From contig NZ_PYGA01000021.1 of the NCBI RefSeq assembly GCF_003014485.1, forward strand, positions 62,001 through 126,000: 64,000 bases of DNA. The letters run 5' to 3'. The notes below the pieces were generated by a model. That model was not told where the DNA came from, made no database searches, and saw only the letters and a list, made by a program, of their open reading frames with translations. Numbering within the stretch: the stretch's first letter is position 1; every line of letters begins with the position of its first letter. The position numbers and the translations under genes were made by a program. This document shows positions 9,230 to 18,117 of the stretch, one piece after another. Origin of the DNA: Murinocardiopsis flavida (GTDB lineage: Bacteria > Actinomycetota > Actinomycetes > Streptosporangiales > Streptosporangiaceae).

Positions 9230-9509
9230 CGGCGATGTCGTCCTCGGCTGCGGTCAGTACGTTGCGGGGGATGACGACGAGGCGTTCGTCGGCGGCGATC
9301 TTCAGGTCATCGGGCATGTCATCGCGGTAACGATCGGTCAGGTCGCGGCCGACGACCGCGATGTCGCCGTTGCTGAGTTCCCACAGATCGGGGCACCCGC
9401 TGATCTTGTCCGTATTGCCGAGTTCACTCGGGGACCTTCCCAGGCGTCGAACAAGTCGGGCCGAGGAGTCGGCTTCCCAGGGGCGAGCCACGATCGCGTC
9501 TCCGTCCAC
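9222..9509 (-). CDS. Small actinobacterial protein of unknown function
   Basis: About 95 residues from GTG 9509, with a conserved-looking core: PDLWELSNGDIAVVGRD, then DERLVVIPRN near the end. I recognise the type (small proteins paired with regulator or DUF6879 genes) but no function. The frame stays open upstream to a GTG at 9626 that overlaps the tmk stop, but that extension would translate the tmk terminator hairpin, so it is unlikely to be the start. No clear ribosome-binding site precedes 9509, and the transcript may be leaderless. Any promoter must lie between 9510 and the repeat edge at 9577, because the terminator blocks tmk read-through. Confidence 0.65.
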   Translation of the reverse strand: MDGDAIVARPWEADSSARLVRRLGRSPSELGNTDKISGCPDLWELSNGDIAVVGRDLTDRYRDDMPDDLKIAADERLVVIPRNVLTAAEDDIADA

Positions 9510-9576
9510 GGTGAAGGGGGCGCCATCGTAACCCAGGGGTGCCGTAGCCCAGGGGCCTGATTTCCGGGTCGGACCG

Positions 9577-9675
9577 CCGGCGGCCCCGGGCCCCTGTTGG
9601 GGGCCGGGGCCGCCGGTGGTCGTCACTCCTTGATGATCGGCATCATCCCCGTGGGCGCCTCGGCGTCCTTGGGGA
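9577..9675. repeat. Copy 2 of the 99/100 bp direct repeat (native tmk 3' end)
   Basis: This copy is contiguous with the intact tmk gene: it contains the final 17 codons, the stop and the hairpin at 9577-9616. Copy 1 is at 6129-6228. The material between the copies, 6229-9576, is precisely the three-gene cassette. Recombination between the copies would remove about 3.45 kb and restore a simple convergent MFS-tmk arrangement. Confidence 0.95.
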
Positions 9676-11695
9676 CGGGGTCGGGCATGATCGGGCGGAG
9701 GCGGCGCTGGATCTGGCGGGTGATGTCGCCCTGCTCGCCTGCCGCGTCGACCACCAGGTAGCGCTCAGGGGCGCGCTGGGCGAGCGCGCGGAAGCCCTGG
9801 TGGACCCGCTGGTGGAAGTCGGCGGGCTCGGCCTCCAGGCGGTCGGTGGGGTCGCCCACGCGGGCCATGCCGGCCTCGGGCGCGAGGTCGAGCAGGACCG
9901 TGAGGTCGGGGACGAGGTCGTCGGTGCCCCAGGAGTTGACGTACTCGATGTCGGCGGGGTCGAGTTCGCGCCCCGCCCCCTGGTAGGCCAGCGTCGAGTC
10001 GACGTAGCGGTCGGTGATGACGATGGCGCCCCGCTCCAATGCCGGGCGGATGACCGAGTGCACGTGCTCGGCGCGGTCGGCCGCGTAGAGCAGCGCCTCG
10101 GTGTGCGGGGAGATGCCGGTGTTGTCGCGGTCGAGCAGCAGCGCGCGCAGCCGCATGCCGAGCTTGGTCGCCCCCGGCTCGCGGGTCGTGACGACCTCGA
10201 ACCCCTCGTCGCGCAGCCACACCGTGAGCCGGTGCGCCTGGGTGGACTTTCCGGCGCCCTCGCCGCCCTCCAGCGCGATGAACGTGCCGGGGAGCCGCTC
10301 GGTCTCCGTGGTCTCGGGCTCCAGCGGGACGCCGCGCAGCGACGCCGACAGCTCCTTGAGGACCGGCACCTCGGCTTCCTTGCTCTCGCGCATCTGCCGG
10401 TAGGAGACGAACGCGACCACGCTCGCCAGCACGCCCGCGAGGATCAGCACCCCGGCCGCGCCGGAGAAGTCGTAGGCGAGGTCGGCCCGCTCCCAGTGGT
10501 AGTCGCCGATGGCGGCGGCGAGCAGCGGTGCGACGGCGACCGACGCCATCAGCACGACCTTGGACGCGGCGTGCAGGAAGGCGAACGTGCGGCCGCGGAG
10601 TTCGTCGGAGACCTCGTTGCCGAGCATGGTCAGCCCGATGACCCAGGCGATGCCGGCCCCGGCGCCCATGACCGTGGTCAGCAGCGCCGCCATGACCATG
10701 TTGGGGATGAGCCCGACCAGGATCAGCGCGATGCCCGACATCGCGAGGGCCAGGCCGAAGAGCCGGCGGCGGCTGAAGTCCTTCAGGATCCGCGGCCCGG
10801 CGAACATGCCGAGGGCCATGCCGGTGAACACGGCGCCGAACATCACACCGAACCCGGCGTTGCCGGCCCCGAGCGTGTCGACGAAGAGCCGCGCCACGCC
10901 GACCACGGCGCCGCCCGCGGCGAACGCGCCGAGCATGCCCAGCAGCAGCCCGCGCACCAGTGGGGTGCCGCCGACGTAGCGCCAGCCCTCCCAGATGGTC
11001 TTGAGGACGTTGGAGTCCTCCAGCGGGGCGCGGTCCTTGCGCGGAATCGGCAGCCGCCAGATCACGGCGGCCGCGATGAAGAACGTGACGCCGTTGATGT
11101 AGAGGGCGACGTCGGCCTCAGGGGTGCTGAGCGACGGGATGAGCCGCCCCAGCACCGAACTGAAGGACGCCAGGACCGCGAACAGCAGCGCCGCGACCGG
11201 GGCCGAGCCGTAGGTCGTGAAGAGGCTGAGCTGGTTGGCCTGCTCCAGCTTCTTCTTCGGCACCAGGTTCGGGACGGTGGCGTCCTTCGCCGGCGCCCAG
11301 AACATGGCGACGCACTCGGCCAGGAAGTTGGCGATGAGCAGCCACTCGATACGCCCCACGATGGGGATCGAGATGTACAGCAGGCCGCGCACGATGTCGC
11401 CGACGACCATGGTGAGGCGGCGGTCGACGCGGTCGGCGATCCAGCCGGCGAACGGGCTCAGCACGATCGACGGGAGCAGCTTCAGCACCACGACGCCGCT
11501 GACAGCGAAGTACTGCACGACGGTTCCGCTGTCCTCGGTGAGGATCGTCGCGAGGGACATCAGCGCGAGCAGGCTGAGCCAGTCCCCCAGGCTGGACAGC
11601 GACAGCGAGATCCAGAGCCGCCGGAACGGCTTGATCGCGAGGACATTGCGCGCCTCGCCGGGCGCACCGATTGGGGCAGATCTGCTCATACTCAT
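9623..11695 (-). CDS. tmk: MFS transporter domain fused to thymidylate kinase
   Basis: 690 residues in two parts. Residues 1 to about 430 form an MFS-like membrane domain with about 12 segments (GWIADRVDRR motif near residue 85). Residues from about 465 are a complete dTMP kinase: P-loop ALEGGEGAGKST, the TTREPG strand, the DRYVDSTLAYQG lid-adjacent motif and a C-terminal helix. The kinase phosphorylates dTMP to dTDP for DNA synthesis. The same fusion is common in streptomycetes and relatives; why the kinase is tethered to a membrane carrier is not known. The start is ATG 11695, with a second in-frame ATG two codons later. It lies downstream of topA in the same direction, and its last 17 codons are duplicated at 6.2 kb. 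Confidence 0.93.
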   Translation of the reverse strand: MSMSRSAPIGAPGEARNVLAIKPFRRLWISLSLSSLGDWLSLLALMSLATILTEDSGTVVQYFAVSGVVVLKLLPSIVLSPFAGWIADRVDRRLTMVVGDIVRGLLYISIPIVGRIEWLLIANFLAECVAMFWAPAKDATVPNLVPKKKLEQANQLSLFTTYGSAPVAALLFAVLASFSSVLGRLIPSLSTPEADVALYINGVTFFIAAAVIWRLPIPRKDRAPLEDSNVLKTIWEGWRYVGGTPLVRGLLLGMLGAFAAGGAVVGVARLFVDTLGAGNAGFGVMFGAVFTGMALGMFAGPRILKDFSRRRLFGLALAMSGIALILVGLIPNMVMAALLTTVMGAGAGIAWVIGLTMLGNEVSDELRGRTFAFLHAASKVVLMASVAVAPLLAAAIGDYHWERADLAYDFSGAAGVLILAGVLASVVAFVSYRQMRESKEAEVPVLKELSASLRGVPLEPETTETERLPGTFIALEGGEGAGKSTQAHRLTVWLRDEGFEVVTTREPGATKLGMRLRALLLDRDNTGISPHTEALLYAADRAEHVHSVIRPALERGAIVITDRYVDSTLAYQGAGRELDPADIEYVNSWGTDDLVPDLTVLLDLAPEAGMARVGDPTDRLEAEPADFHQRVHQGFRALAQRAPERYLVVDAAGEQGDITRQIQRRLRPIMPDPVPKDAEAPTGMMPIIKE

Positions 11696-11901
11696 GAGGT
11701 TACTGACGATTCGAGCCCGTTCAGGGCGTTCGGGCAGGACGTGGGTCGCGCAGCGGACTCGCGCATGCGCGATGCGGGCGGGCGGGACCAGCCCGGGGAC
11801 GGTACGGGCATTTCCGGCGCTCTCCTGATGTCGTCGCCGGCACGGTGCGCGGATCGATCGCAGCGGTGCCGGGGAATTGGCGGTTCACACCCCCGACGCG
11901 G

Positions 11902-11942
11902 CAGTGCCGCGCGCCCCGATGCTAACGGGGCTCGCGGCACTG
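11902..11942 (-). terminator. Terminator hairpin after topA
   Basis: CAGTGCCGCGCGCCCCG pairs with CGGGGCTCGCGGCACTG (16 of 17 positions) around a seven-base loop, 22 bases beyond the topA stop. The remaining bases to the tmk start (11696-11901) hold no recognisable gene and probably contain the tmk promoter. Confidence 0.7.
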
Positions 11943-11964
11943 TACTGCGGATGCGGGGGCAGTA

Positions 11965-14793
11965 CTACCCCTCGTCGTTCTCCGACTTGGCCGCCGCGGC
12001 ACCCCGCGGCGCGGCGGCGGCCTTCGTGGCCGGTGCCTTCTTCGCCGCCGGCTTCTTCGCCGCGGTCTTCGCGGCCGGCTTCTTGGCGGCCGTCTTCTTC
12101 GCCGGCGCCTTCTTGGGGGCCGCCTTCTTGGGGGCCGGGGCCTTGGCGCGGCGCTCGGCGAGCAGCTCCGCCGCGCGCTCCACGGTGATCGACTCGACCT
12201 CGTCGCCCTTGCGCAGGGAGGCGTTGGTGGTGCCGTCGGTGACGTAGGGGCCGAACCGGCCGTCCTTGATGACCATGGGCTGCTCGGTCTCGGGGTCGGT
12301 GCCGACCTCGCGCAACGGCGGGGCTGCCGCCGCCCGGCGCCCCCGCTGCTTGGGCTGCGCGAAGATGGCCTTCGCCTCGTCGAGGGTGACCGTGAACATC
12401 TGCTCCTCGGTCTCCAGCGAGCGGCTGTCGGTGCCCTTCTTGAGGTACGGGCCGAAGCGCCCGTTCTGCGCGGTGACCTCGTCGCCGTCGATCTCGCCGA
12501 CCGTGCGCGGCAGCGACAGCAGCTTCAGGGCGTCGTCGAGGGTGACCGTGTCGAGCGTCATGGACTTCAGCAGCGACGCCGTGCGCGGCTTCGGGGCGTT
12601 CTTCGGCTTCTTCGGCTTGCCCTTGGAGTCGAGCTCCGGCTCGGGCAGGTCGAGGACCTCGGTGACGTAGGGGCCGAACCGGCCGCTCTTGGCGAGCACC
12701 GCCCGCCCGGTCTCGGGGTCGGTGCCCAACTGGCGGTCGCCGCTGGGCTGCGCGAAGAGCTCCTCGGCCTTGTCCTTGGTCAGCTCGTCGGGCGCGAGGT
12801 CCTCGGGGACGTTGACCCGCTCGCCGTCGCGCTCCATGTAGGGGCCGTAGCGGCCCACCCGCAGCATGATGTCGGTGCCGGGGAGGGGGAAGGAGCTGAC
12901 CTCCTTGGGGTCGATCTCGGCGAGGTGGTCGCCCACCAGCTCCTTCAGCCCGGTCTCGTCGCTCGCGCCGTAGTAGAAGCGGCGCAGCAGCGGGATGCGC
13001 TCGGCGTCGCCGCGCGCGATCTCGTCGAGCATCTGCTCCATGCGGGCGGTGAAGTCGTAGTCGACGAGGTTGCCGAAGTGCCGCTCCAGGAGCTGCACGA
13101 CGGCGAACGCGAGGAAGGCCGGTACCAGCGCCGACCCCTTCTTGAACACGTACCCGCGGTCGAGGATGGTCCCGATGATCGACGCGTAGGTGGAGGGGCG
13201 GCCGATCTCGCGCTCCTCCAACTCCTTGACCAGCGACGCCTCGGTGTAGCGCGCCGGCGGCCGGGTGCTGTGGCCCTCGGCGTCGACGCTCTCGGCCTTG
13301 AGGGGGTCGCCCTCGTCGACCGGGGGCAGCCGCCGCTCGCGGTCGTCGAGCTCGGCGTCGGGGTCGTCGGAGCCCTCGACGTAGGCCTTCAGGAAGCCGT
13401 GGAAGGTGATGATCTTGCCGGTGGCGCTGAACTCGGCGCGCTCGCCGCTGCTGGAGGTGCCGACGACCTTGACGGTCACCGACTCGCCCACGGCGTCCTT
13501 CATCTGGGAGGCGACGGTGCGCTTCCAGATGAGTTCGTATAGCCGGAACTGCGCCCCGGTGAGGCCGCTCTCGGCGGGGGTGCGGAAGGACTCGCCCGCC
13601 GGCCGGATGGCCTCGTGCGCCTCCTGGGCGTTCTTCACCTTGCCGGCGTAGACGCGGGGCTTGTCGGGGACGTAGGAGGCGCCGTAGAGGCGGACGGCCT
13701 GGTCGCGCGCAGCGGCGATGGCGCTGGTCGACAGGGTGGTGCTGTCGGTGCGCATGTAGGTGATGTGGCCGCCCTCGTAGAGGCGCTGCGCGACCTGCAT
13801 GGTCTGCTTGGCCGAGAAGCCGAGCTTGCGCGACGCCTCCTGCTGGAGGGTGGTCGTGCGGAACGGGGCGGAGGGCGAGCGCCGGTACGGCTTGCGCTCC
13901 ACGGCGCCGACCGAGTAGTCGGCCCCTGCCAGCCGGGACACCAGCCCGCGGGCGGCGTCCTCGTCGAGGTGCAGGACGCCCTTCGCGGAGCGCAGGACGC
14001 CGTCGGAGGTGAAGTCGCGCCCCTGCGCGACCCGCGCGCCGTCGACCGAGACGAGCTGGGCCTGGAAGGTGGCGGGGTCGCCCGCGCCGCTGCCGCCGAG
14101 GGTGTCGAAGACGGCCTTGAGGTCCCAGTAGCCGGCGGGGGTGAACGCGATGCGCTCGCGCTCGCGCTCGACGACGAGCCGGGTGGTCACCGACTGGACG
14201 CGGCCGGCCGAGAGCTTCGGCATGACCTTCTTCCACAGGACCGGCGAGACCTCGTAGCCGTAGAGGCGGTCGAGGATGCGCCGGGTCTCCTGGGCGTCGA
14301 CGAGGCGCAGGTTGAGTTCGCGGGTGTTCTCGGCGGCGTGCCTGATGGCGTCCCCGGTGATCTCGTTGAAGACCATGCGCCGCACCGGGATCTTCGGCTT
14401 GAGCTCCTCGCGCAGGTGCCAGGCGATGGCCTCGCCCTCGCGGTCCTCATCCGTGGCGAGGTAGAGCTCGTCGGCCTCGGCGAGGAGGTCCTTGAGCTTT
14501 TTGACGTGGGACTTCTTGTCGGCGTTGACGACGTAGAGCGGCTCGAACCCGTGCTCGACGTCCACGCCGAGCCGGGCCCACGACTCGCCCTTGTACTTGG
14601 CCGGGATCTCCGCGGCCTTGGTGGGGAGGTCGCGGATGTGTCCGATGCTGGACGCGACGACGTAACCGCGGCCCAAGTAGCCGGCGAGGGTCTCGACCTT
14701 CGTCGGCGACTCCACGATGACGAGGCGGTTGCCTCCGCTCGCGGCGGTGTCGTTCGAGCCGTTCGTTCCGGCGCTGCCCTTCTTGGCTGGCAC
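11965..14793 (-). CDS. topA: DNA topoisomerase I (type IA)
   Basis: About 942 residues. The N-terminal TOPRIM domain begins LVIVESPTKVETL and contains TDEDREGEAIAWHL; the active-site tyrosine lies in GGHITYMRTDST. Several short RFGPYV-type repeats in the last third replace the zinc fingers of E. coli TopA. The end is a tail of Lys/Pro/Ala repeats, typical of actinobacterial topoisomerase I, which gives processive DNA binding. It relaxes negative supercoils behind polymerases. GTG 14793 has an AGGGG ribosome-binding sequence 8 bases upstream; TTG 14799 is too close to it. The 290-base gap to the DUF5703 gene holds the divergent promoters. Confidence 0.96.
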   Translation of the reverse strand: MPAKKGSAGTNGSNDTAASGGNRLVIVESPTKVETLAGYLGRGYVVASSIGHIRDLPTKAAEIPAKYKGESWARLGVDVEHGFEPLYVVNADKKSHVKKLKDLLAEADELYLATDEDREGEAIAWHLREELKPKIPVRRMVFNEITGDAIRHAAENTRELNLRLVDAQETRRILDRLYGYEVSPVLWKKVMPKLSAGRVQSVTTRLVVERERERIAFTPAGYWDLKAVFDTLGGSGAGDPATFQAQLVSVDGARVAQGRDFTSDGVLRSAKGVLHLDEDAARGLVSRLAGADYSVGAVERKPYRRSPSAPFRTTTLQQEASRKLGFSAKQTMQVAQRLYEGGHITYMRTDSTTLSTSAIAAARDQAVRLYGASYVPDKPRVYAGKVKNAQEAHEAIRPAGESFRTPAESGLTGAQFRLYELIWKRTVASQMKDAVGESVTVKVVGTSSSGERAEFSATGKIITFHGFLKAYVEGSDDPDAELDDRERRLPPVDEGDPLKAESVDAEGHSTRPPARYTEASLVKELEEREIGRPSTYASIIGTILDRGYVFKKGSALVPAFLAFAVVQLLERHFGNLVDYDFTARMEQMLDEIARGDAERIPLLRRFYYGASDETGLKELVGDHLAEIDPKEVSSFPLPGTDIMLRVGRYGPYMERDGERVNVPEDLAPDELTKDKAEELFAQPSGDRQLGTDPETGRAVLAKSGRFGPYVTEVLDLPEPELDSKGKPKKPKNAPKPRTASLLKSMTLDTVTLDDALKLLSLPRTVGEIDGDEVTAQNGRFGPYLKKGTDSRSLETEEQMFTVTLDEAKAIFAQPKQRGRRAAAAPPLREVGTDPETEQPMVIKDGRFGPYVTDGTTNASLRKGDEVESITVERAAELLAERRAKAPAPKKAAPKKAPAKKTAAKKPAAKTAAKKPAAKKAPATKAAAAPRGAAAAKSENDEG

Positions 14794-15085
14794 GCTCAAT
14801 ACCCCTACGTCTCACCTTGCGTCGTCATTTGCGGGCGGCATCACATGCTGCAATCGTGCGGCGCCGGTCCGGCCGCTCACCCGGCGGAGATCTCTGCCGT
14901 TCGCGTCGGGCCCCCGGCAACCGACGGTAACCGACCCCGTGGCGTTCCAACGCCTTGGCAGGGGCGGCCTCTTCCGGCCAGGGACCCGGGTCGGAGGGTC
15001 CCGGCGGTGCGCGGCCCCCCTCCAAGGCCCGCGTGAGAGCACACGGTATGACACGAACCCTGTCGACGGTCGCAGAATAGGGCCA

Positions 15086-15271
15086 ATGCTTGAGTACGAG
15101 TACTGGGAGATCCGGCTGCCGCGCGGGACCTCGCGCAACGCGGCGCGGCAGGTCATGGCCGACCACGCCGAATACGGGCGCTGGGAGCTGGCCCGTGTGC
15201 TGCTGTACGGGGACGGCAGGCGCGTCGTCACGCTGCGCAGGAGGATCATCCGCCAAAGACGAATAATGTGA
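15086..15271 (+). CDS. DUF5703 family small protein
   Basis: A 61-residue basic protein beginning MLEYEYWEIRLPRGTSRNAA and ending with an Arg-rich stretch (LRRRIIRQRR). The plan, with GRWELARVLLYGDG in the middle, is that of a small conserved actinobacterial family (DUF5703) of unknown role. The start is ATG 15086, upstream of which AATAGGG may serve as a weak ribosome-binding site. It is divergent from topA and transcribed towards a strong terminator at 15360. Confidence 0.8.
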   Translation: MLEYEYWEIRLPRGTSRNAARQVMADHAEYGRWELARVLLYGDGRRVVTLRRRIIRQRRIM

Positions 15272-15359
15272 AATTCATCACATCGCATTCGCCATCGTTG
15301 GCGCGTCGGCCCGCATAGGCGCACATAGGCCGCAGGGCCCCGTTGCGGCGCGCAGCAGC

Positions 15360-15393
15360 GGTGGGCCCCCTTGGTCTCCCAAGGGGGCCCACC
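15360..15393. terminator. Bidirectional terminator between convergent genes
   Basis: GGTGGGCCCCCTTGG and CCAAGGGGGCCCACC form a perfect 15 bp stem around a four-base loop. It lies between the DUF5703 gene coming from the left and the chaplin-like gene coming from the right. The bases on either side (15272-15520) show nothing else. Confidence 0.8.
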
Positions 15394-15520
15394 GGACCGG
15401 GTCCGCTCACCGCGCCGGGCCGGGACGGGTCTGGCCCACCCGCGCGGTTCGCGCCCTTCGTCGTGTCCTACGGCCGAGCGTCCGTTGTCGCGACGGACAC
15501 CCGGTCACAGCAGGCCCTTG

Positions 15521-17092
15521 TTACAGCAGGCCCTTGGCGACGCCGCCCAGCGGGCCGGTCAGCATCGGCATGCCCGACATCTCGACGGGCGCGGCGGGCG
15601 CGCTCTGGTGGACGACGGCGGAGCCGTTGTCGTTGGAGTTGGCGTTGGCCAGGCCCAGGACCGCGACCGCGTTGCCGGTCACGTTCACGGGGACGTCGGC
15701 GTCCACGTCGGCCTGGTTGCCGCCGAGCACCGAGCCGTCGCCCGAGGACTCGTTCTCGTCGCCGCTCTGGTGGACGACCGCGGTGCCGCTCTCGTTGCAG
15801 TTGGCGTTCGCCAGGCCGATGACGGCCCCGACCGCGTTGCCGCACACGTTCACGGGGACGTCGGCGTCCACGTCGGCCTGGTTGCCGCCGAGCACCGAGC
15901 CGTCGCCCGAGGACTCGTTCTCGTCGCCGGAGCTCTGGTGCACGATGCCCTTGACCGAGCCCAGCTTGTCCGTGGACAGGCCCCCGGCGCGCTGGTGCAT
16001 GCGGTCGTCGTCGTCATGGTCGTGACCGGTCTCGACGACGGCCGCGCCCGCACCGTTGCAGTTGGAGTTCGCGGCGCCGAGGACGGCCACCGAGAGGCTG
16101 CACACGTTCACGGGGATGTCGGCCTCGGCGTCGAGCTGGTTGCCGCTCAGCACCGAGCCGTCGCCGGAGGACTCGTTCTCGTCGCCCGCGCTCTGGTGCA
16201 CGACGGCCGAGCCGGTGTCGTTGGCGTTGGCATTGGCAAGGCCCAGGACCGCGACCGCGTTGCCGGACACGTTCACCGGAACGTTGGCTTCCAGGTCCAG
16301 CTGGTTGCCGCTCAGCACCGAACCGTCGCCCGAGGTCTCGTTCTCGTCGCCCGCGCTCTGGTGCACGACGGCCGAGCCGGTGTCGTTGGCGTTGGCATTG
16401 GCAAGGCCCAGGACCGCGACCGCGTTGCCGGACACGTTCACCGGAACGTTGGCTTCCAGGTCCAGCTGGTTGCCGCTCAGCACCGAACCGTCGCCCGAGG
16501 TCTCGTTCTCGTCGCCCGCGCTCTGGTGCACGACCGAACCGGTGTTGTCGGCGTTGGCGTTGGTCAGCCCGATCACGGACACGGCGTTGCCGGACACGTT
16601 CACCGGAACGTTGACGTCGCCGACGACCTGGTTGCCGCCGAGCACCGCGCCGTCGCCGGAGGTCTCGTTCTCGTCGCCCCCGCGGTCGTGCACGATCGCC
16701 GCGCTGCCGTTGCAGTTGGCGTTCGCCAGGCCGACCACGGCGCCGACCGCGTTGCCGCAGGCGTTGACGGGGACGTTGACGTCGCCGACGATCTGGTTGC
16801 CGCTGCCCACCGCGCCGTCGCCGGAGGACTCGTTCTCGTCGCCGCCGCGCTGGTGGACGACCGCCGAGCCGGTGTCGTTGGCGTTGGCATTGGCAAGGCC
16901 CAGGACCGCGACCGCGTTGCCGGACACGTTCACGGGCACGTTGCCCTCGACGACGGCCTGGTTGCCGCTCAGCACCGAGCCGTCGCCCGAGGACTCGTTC
17001 TCGGAGTCCGCCATGGCGATTCCGCTGCCGAGGGCGACGAAGCCGGCGGTGAGCAGGGCGGTCCTGGCGGAGGTACGAACCCACTTACGCAT
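15521..17092 (-). CDS. Secreted protein of eight chaplin-like repeats
   Basis: 523 residues. A signal peptide (MRKWVRTSARTALL, hydrophobic core, AMA-DS) is followed by eight repeats of about 54 residues, each with GDG-VLSGNQ, then VPVNV-GNAVAVLGLANAN and a VVHQ spacer. The core resembles the chaplin domain of streptomycete aerial-surface amyloids. Repeats 2, 6 and 7 keep a pair of cysteines as in chaplins; the others have lost them. Repeat 6 carries an acidic-His insertion (GHDHDDDD). There is no LPXTG motif or membrane anchor, so the protein is probably released or assembled on the surface. The start has AAAGGAAA upstream. It is the first of a three-gene surface-protein group. Surface coat or amyloid formation is inference. 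Confidence 0.78.
   Translation of the reverse strand: MRKWVRTSARTALLTAGFVALGSGIAMADSENESSGDGSVLSGNQAVVEGNVPVNVSGNAVAVLGLANANANDTGSAVVHQRGGDENESSGDGAVGSGNQIVGDVNVPVNACGNAVGAVVGLANANCNGSAAIVHDRGGDENETSGDGAVLGGNQVVGDVNVPVNVSGNAVSVIGLTNANADNTGSVVHQSAGDENETSGDGSVLSGNQLDLEANVPVNVSGNAVAVLGLANANANDTGSAVVHQSAGDENETSGDGSVLSGNQLDLEANVPVNVSGNAVAVLGLANANANDTGSAVVHQSAGDENESSGDGSVLSGNQLDAEADIPVNVCSLSVAVLGAANSNCNGAGAAVVETGHDHDDDDRMHQRAGGLSTDKLGSVKGIVHQSSGDENESSGDGSVLGGNQADVDADVPVNVCGNAVGAVIGLANANCNESGTAVVHQSGDENESSGDGSVLGGNQADVDADVPVNVTGNAVAVLGLANANSNDNGSAVVHQSAPAAPVEMSGMPMLTGPLGGVAKGLL
16206..16535. repeat. Perfect 165 bp tandem duplication inside the chaplin-like gene
   Basis: Two adjacent 165-base units (from 16206 and from 16371) read the same throughout as far as I can compare them. 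They encode repeats 4 and 5 with identical protein sequence, while other repeats differ at many sites. The unit is a multiple of three, so expansion or contraction keeps the frame. Identity at silent sites points to a recent duplication. Confidence 0.85.
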
Positions 17093-17314
17093 GTGGGATT
17101 TCCTTTCGAAGCGGTGTTCTGAAATGAGATGGAATCGTGCGCGGTCGCTGCGTCGGGTGCTCCTGGCCGGAGCAGGCCGCAGAAACCTGGGATCATCCGC
17201 TGATCCGACACACCTGGCGGATGTGCCGCCACCGGACGGGCGGGCGCGCAACGCCTCCACGCTGGGGGGAGATGCACGCCGTGTCGGTTCCGCCCTGGTG
17301 GGGCGGCTGCCGAC

Positions 17315-17354
17315 GTGAGTCCCGCGACATCGGATGCCGCGGCGCGGGACTCAC
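17315..17354. terminator. Hairpin downstream of the LPLTG gene
   Basis: GTGAGTCCCGCG and CGCGGGACTCAC form a perfect 12 bp stem with a 16-base loop, 42 bases beyond the stop of the wall-anchored protein. It lies in the 303-base gap 17093-17395, which otherwise holds only the upstream region of the repeat-protein gene. Confidence 0.55.
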
Positions 17355-17395
17355 GACGGCCCCCGGTCGGCTCGACCGGGAAACCGGCGGTGGTG

Positions 17396-17908
17396 CTATC
17401 CGGCGGCCGAGCGGCGCCCGCGGCCCAGCAGGAGCGCTCCTGCCGCGCCGACCACCGCGGTCAGGGCCACCGCCACCAGCGCCATCAGGTTCGACCCGGT
17501 GAGCGGCAGCAGCGGCGACTCGGCCGTCATCGGGGCCGGGGAACCGGCGGCACCGGGCTGGGCGTCCGCTCGGGGCGCCGCGGCCGGGGCAGAATCGGAT
17601 TCGTCATTGGACTCCTCTCGTTCGGCCCCCTGCTGCGGGGAGGCCGGGGCAATGGTGTGGACGCGGGGCACCTCCGGCGCGGACCGTTCCGGGACGGCGG
17701 GGCGCTCCTGCTGGACGGGCACGGCACCGGCCCCGTCGCACGCGGCCCCCGTCAGCCCGATGCCCGACACCGCGTTGCCGCAGAGGCCCTCCGCGATGAC
17801 GTCTCCGGAGCTGTCGGCGAGCGCCGGCGGGGCCGACGCGAAGACCGGGGCGATCGCGATGAGCCCTGCGACGAGGGTCGCCTTTGCGGTCGTGGCGGTG
17901 CGAGACAT
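17396..17908 (-). CDS. Sortase-anchored short chaplin-like protein
   Basis: 170 residues. A signal peptide ending ALA-DS is followed by a single short chaplin-type motif, GLCGNAVSGIGLTGAAC, with two cysteines, then a Pro/Ser/Ala/Glu-rich spacer. The C-terminus has the sorting signal LPLTG, a hydrophobic segment and a basic tail (GRGRRSAAG). The mature protein would be covalently fixed to the wall by a sortase and hold its chaplin motif outwards, as the long chaplins of streptomycetes do (they use LAXTG). The sortase gene is not in this window. It probably acts with the eight-repeat protein next door. Confidence 0.8.
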   Translation of the reverse strand: MSRTATTAKATLVAGLIAIAPVFASAPPALADSSGDVIAEGLCGNAVSGIGLTGAACDGAGAVPVQQERPAVPERSAPEVPRVHTIAPASPQQGAEREESNDESDSAPAAAPRADAQPGAAGSPAPMTAESPLLPLTGSNLMALVAVALTAVVGAAGALLLGRGRRSAAG

Positions 17909-18117
17909 GGTGGTGCCCTTCGAGTGAGCTGGGAAATTCCGTGAGAGAGCTGCCGCGTCCCTGCGCCGGCGGATGTGCGCGGCGGGGCGCTGCGGAGGTC
18001 CGGCGGGCGGCGCACACTGCGCGGGGAAGGGTTTCCCGTCCTGGCGAGCGGGCCGCGTGGCGGCCGCCGCGGTCAGGTGCGCGCGGGTGTGCCGGCCGGT
18101 GCCGGAGAGGAGCGGAA

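Noticed and set aside
9510-9626. N-terminal extension of the small cassette protein to GTG 9626, overlapping the tmk stop
   Set aside because: It would translate the tmk terminator hairpin and belongs to the duplicated flank, not to the gene.
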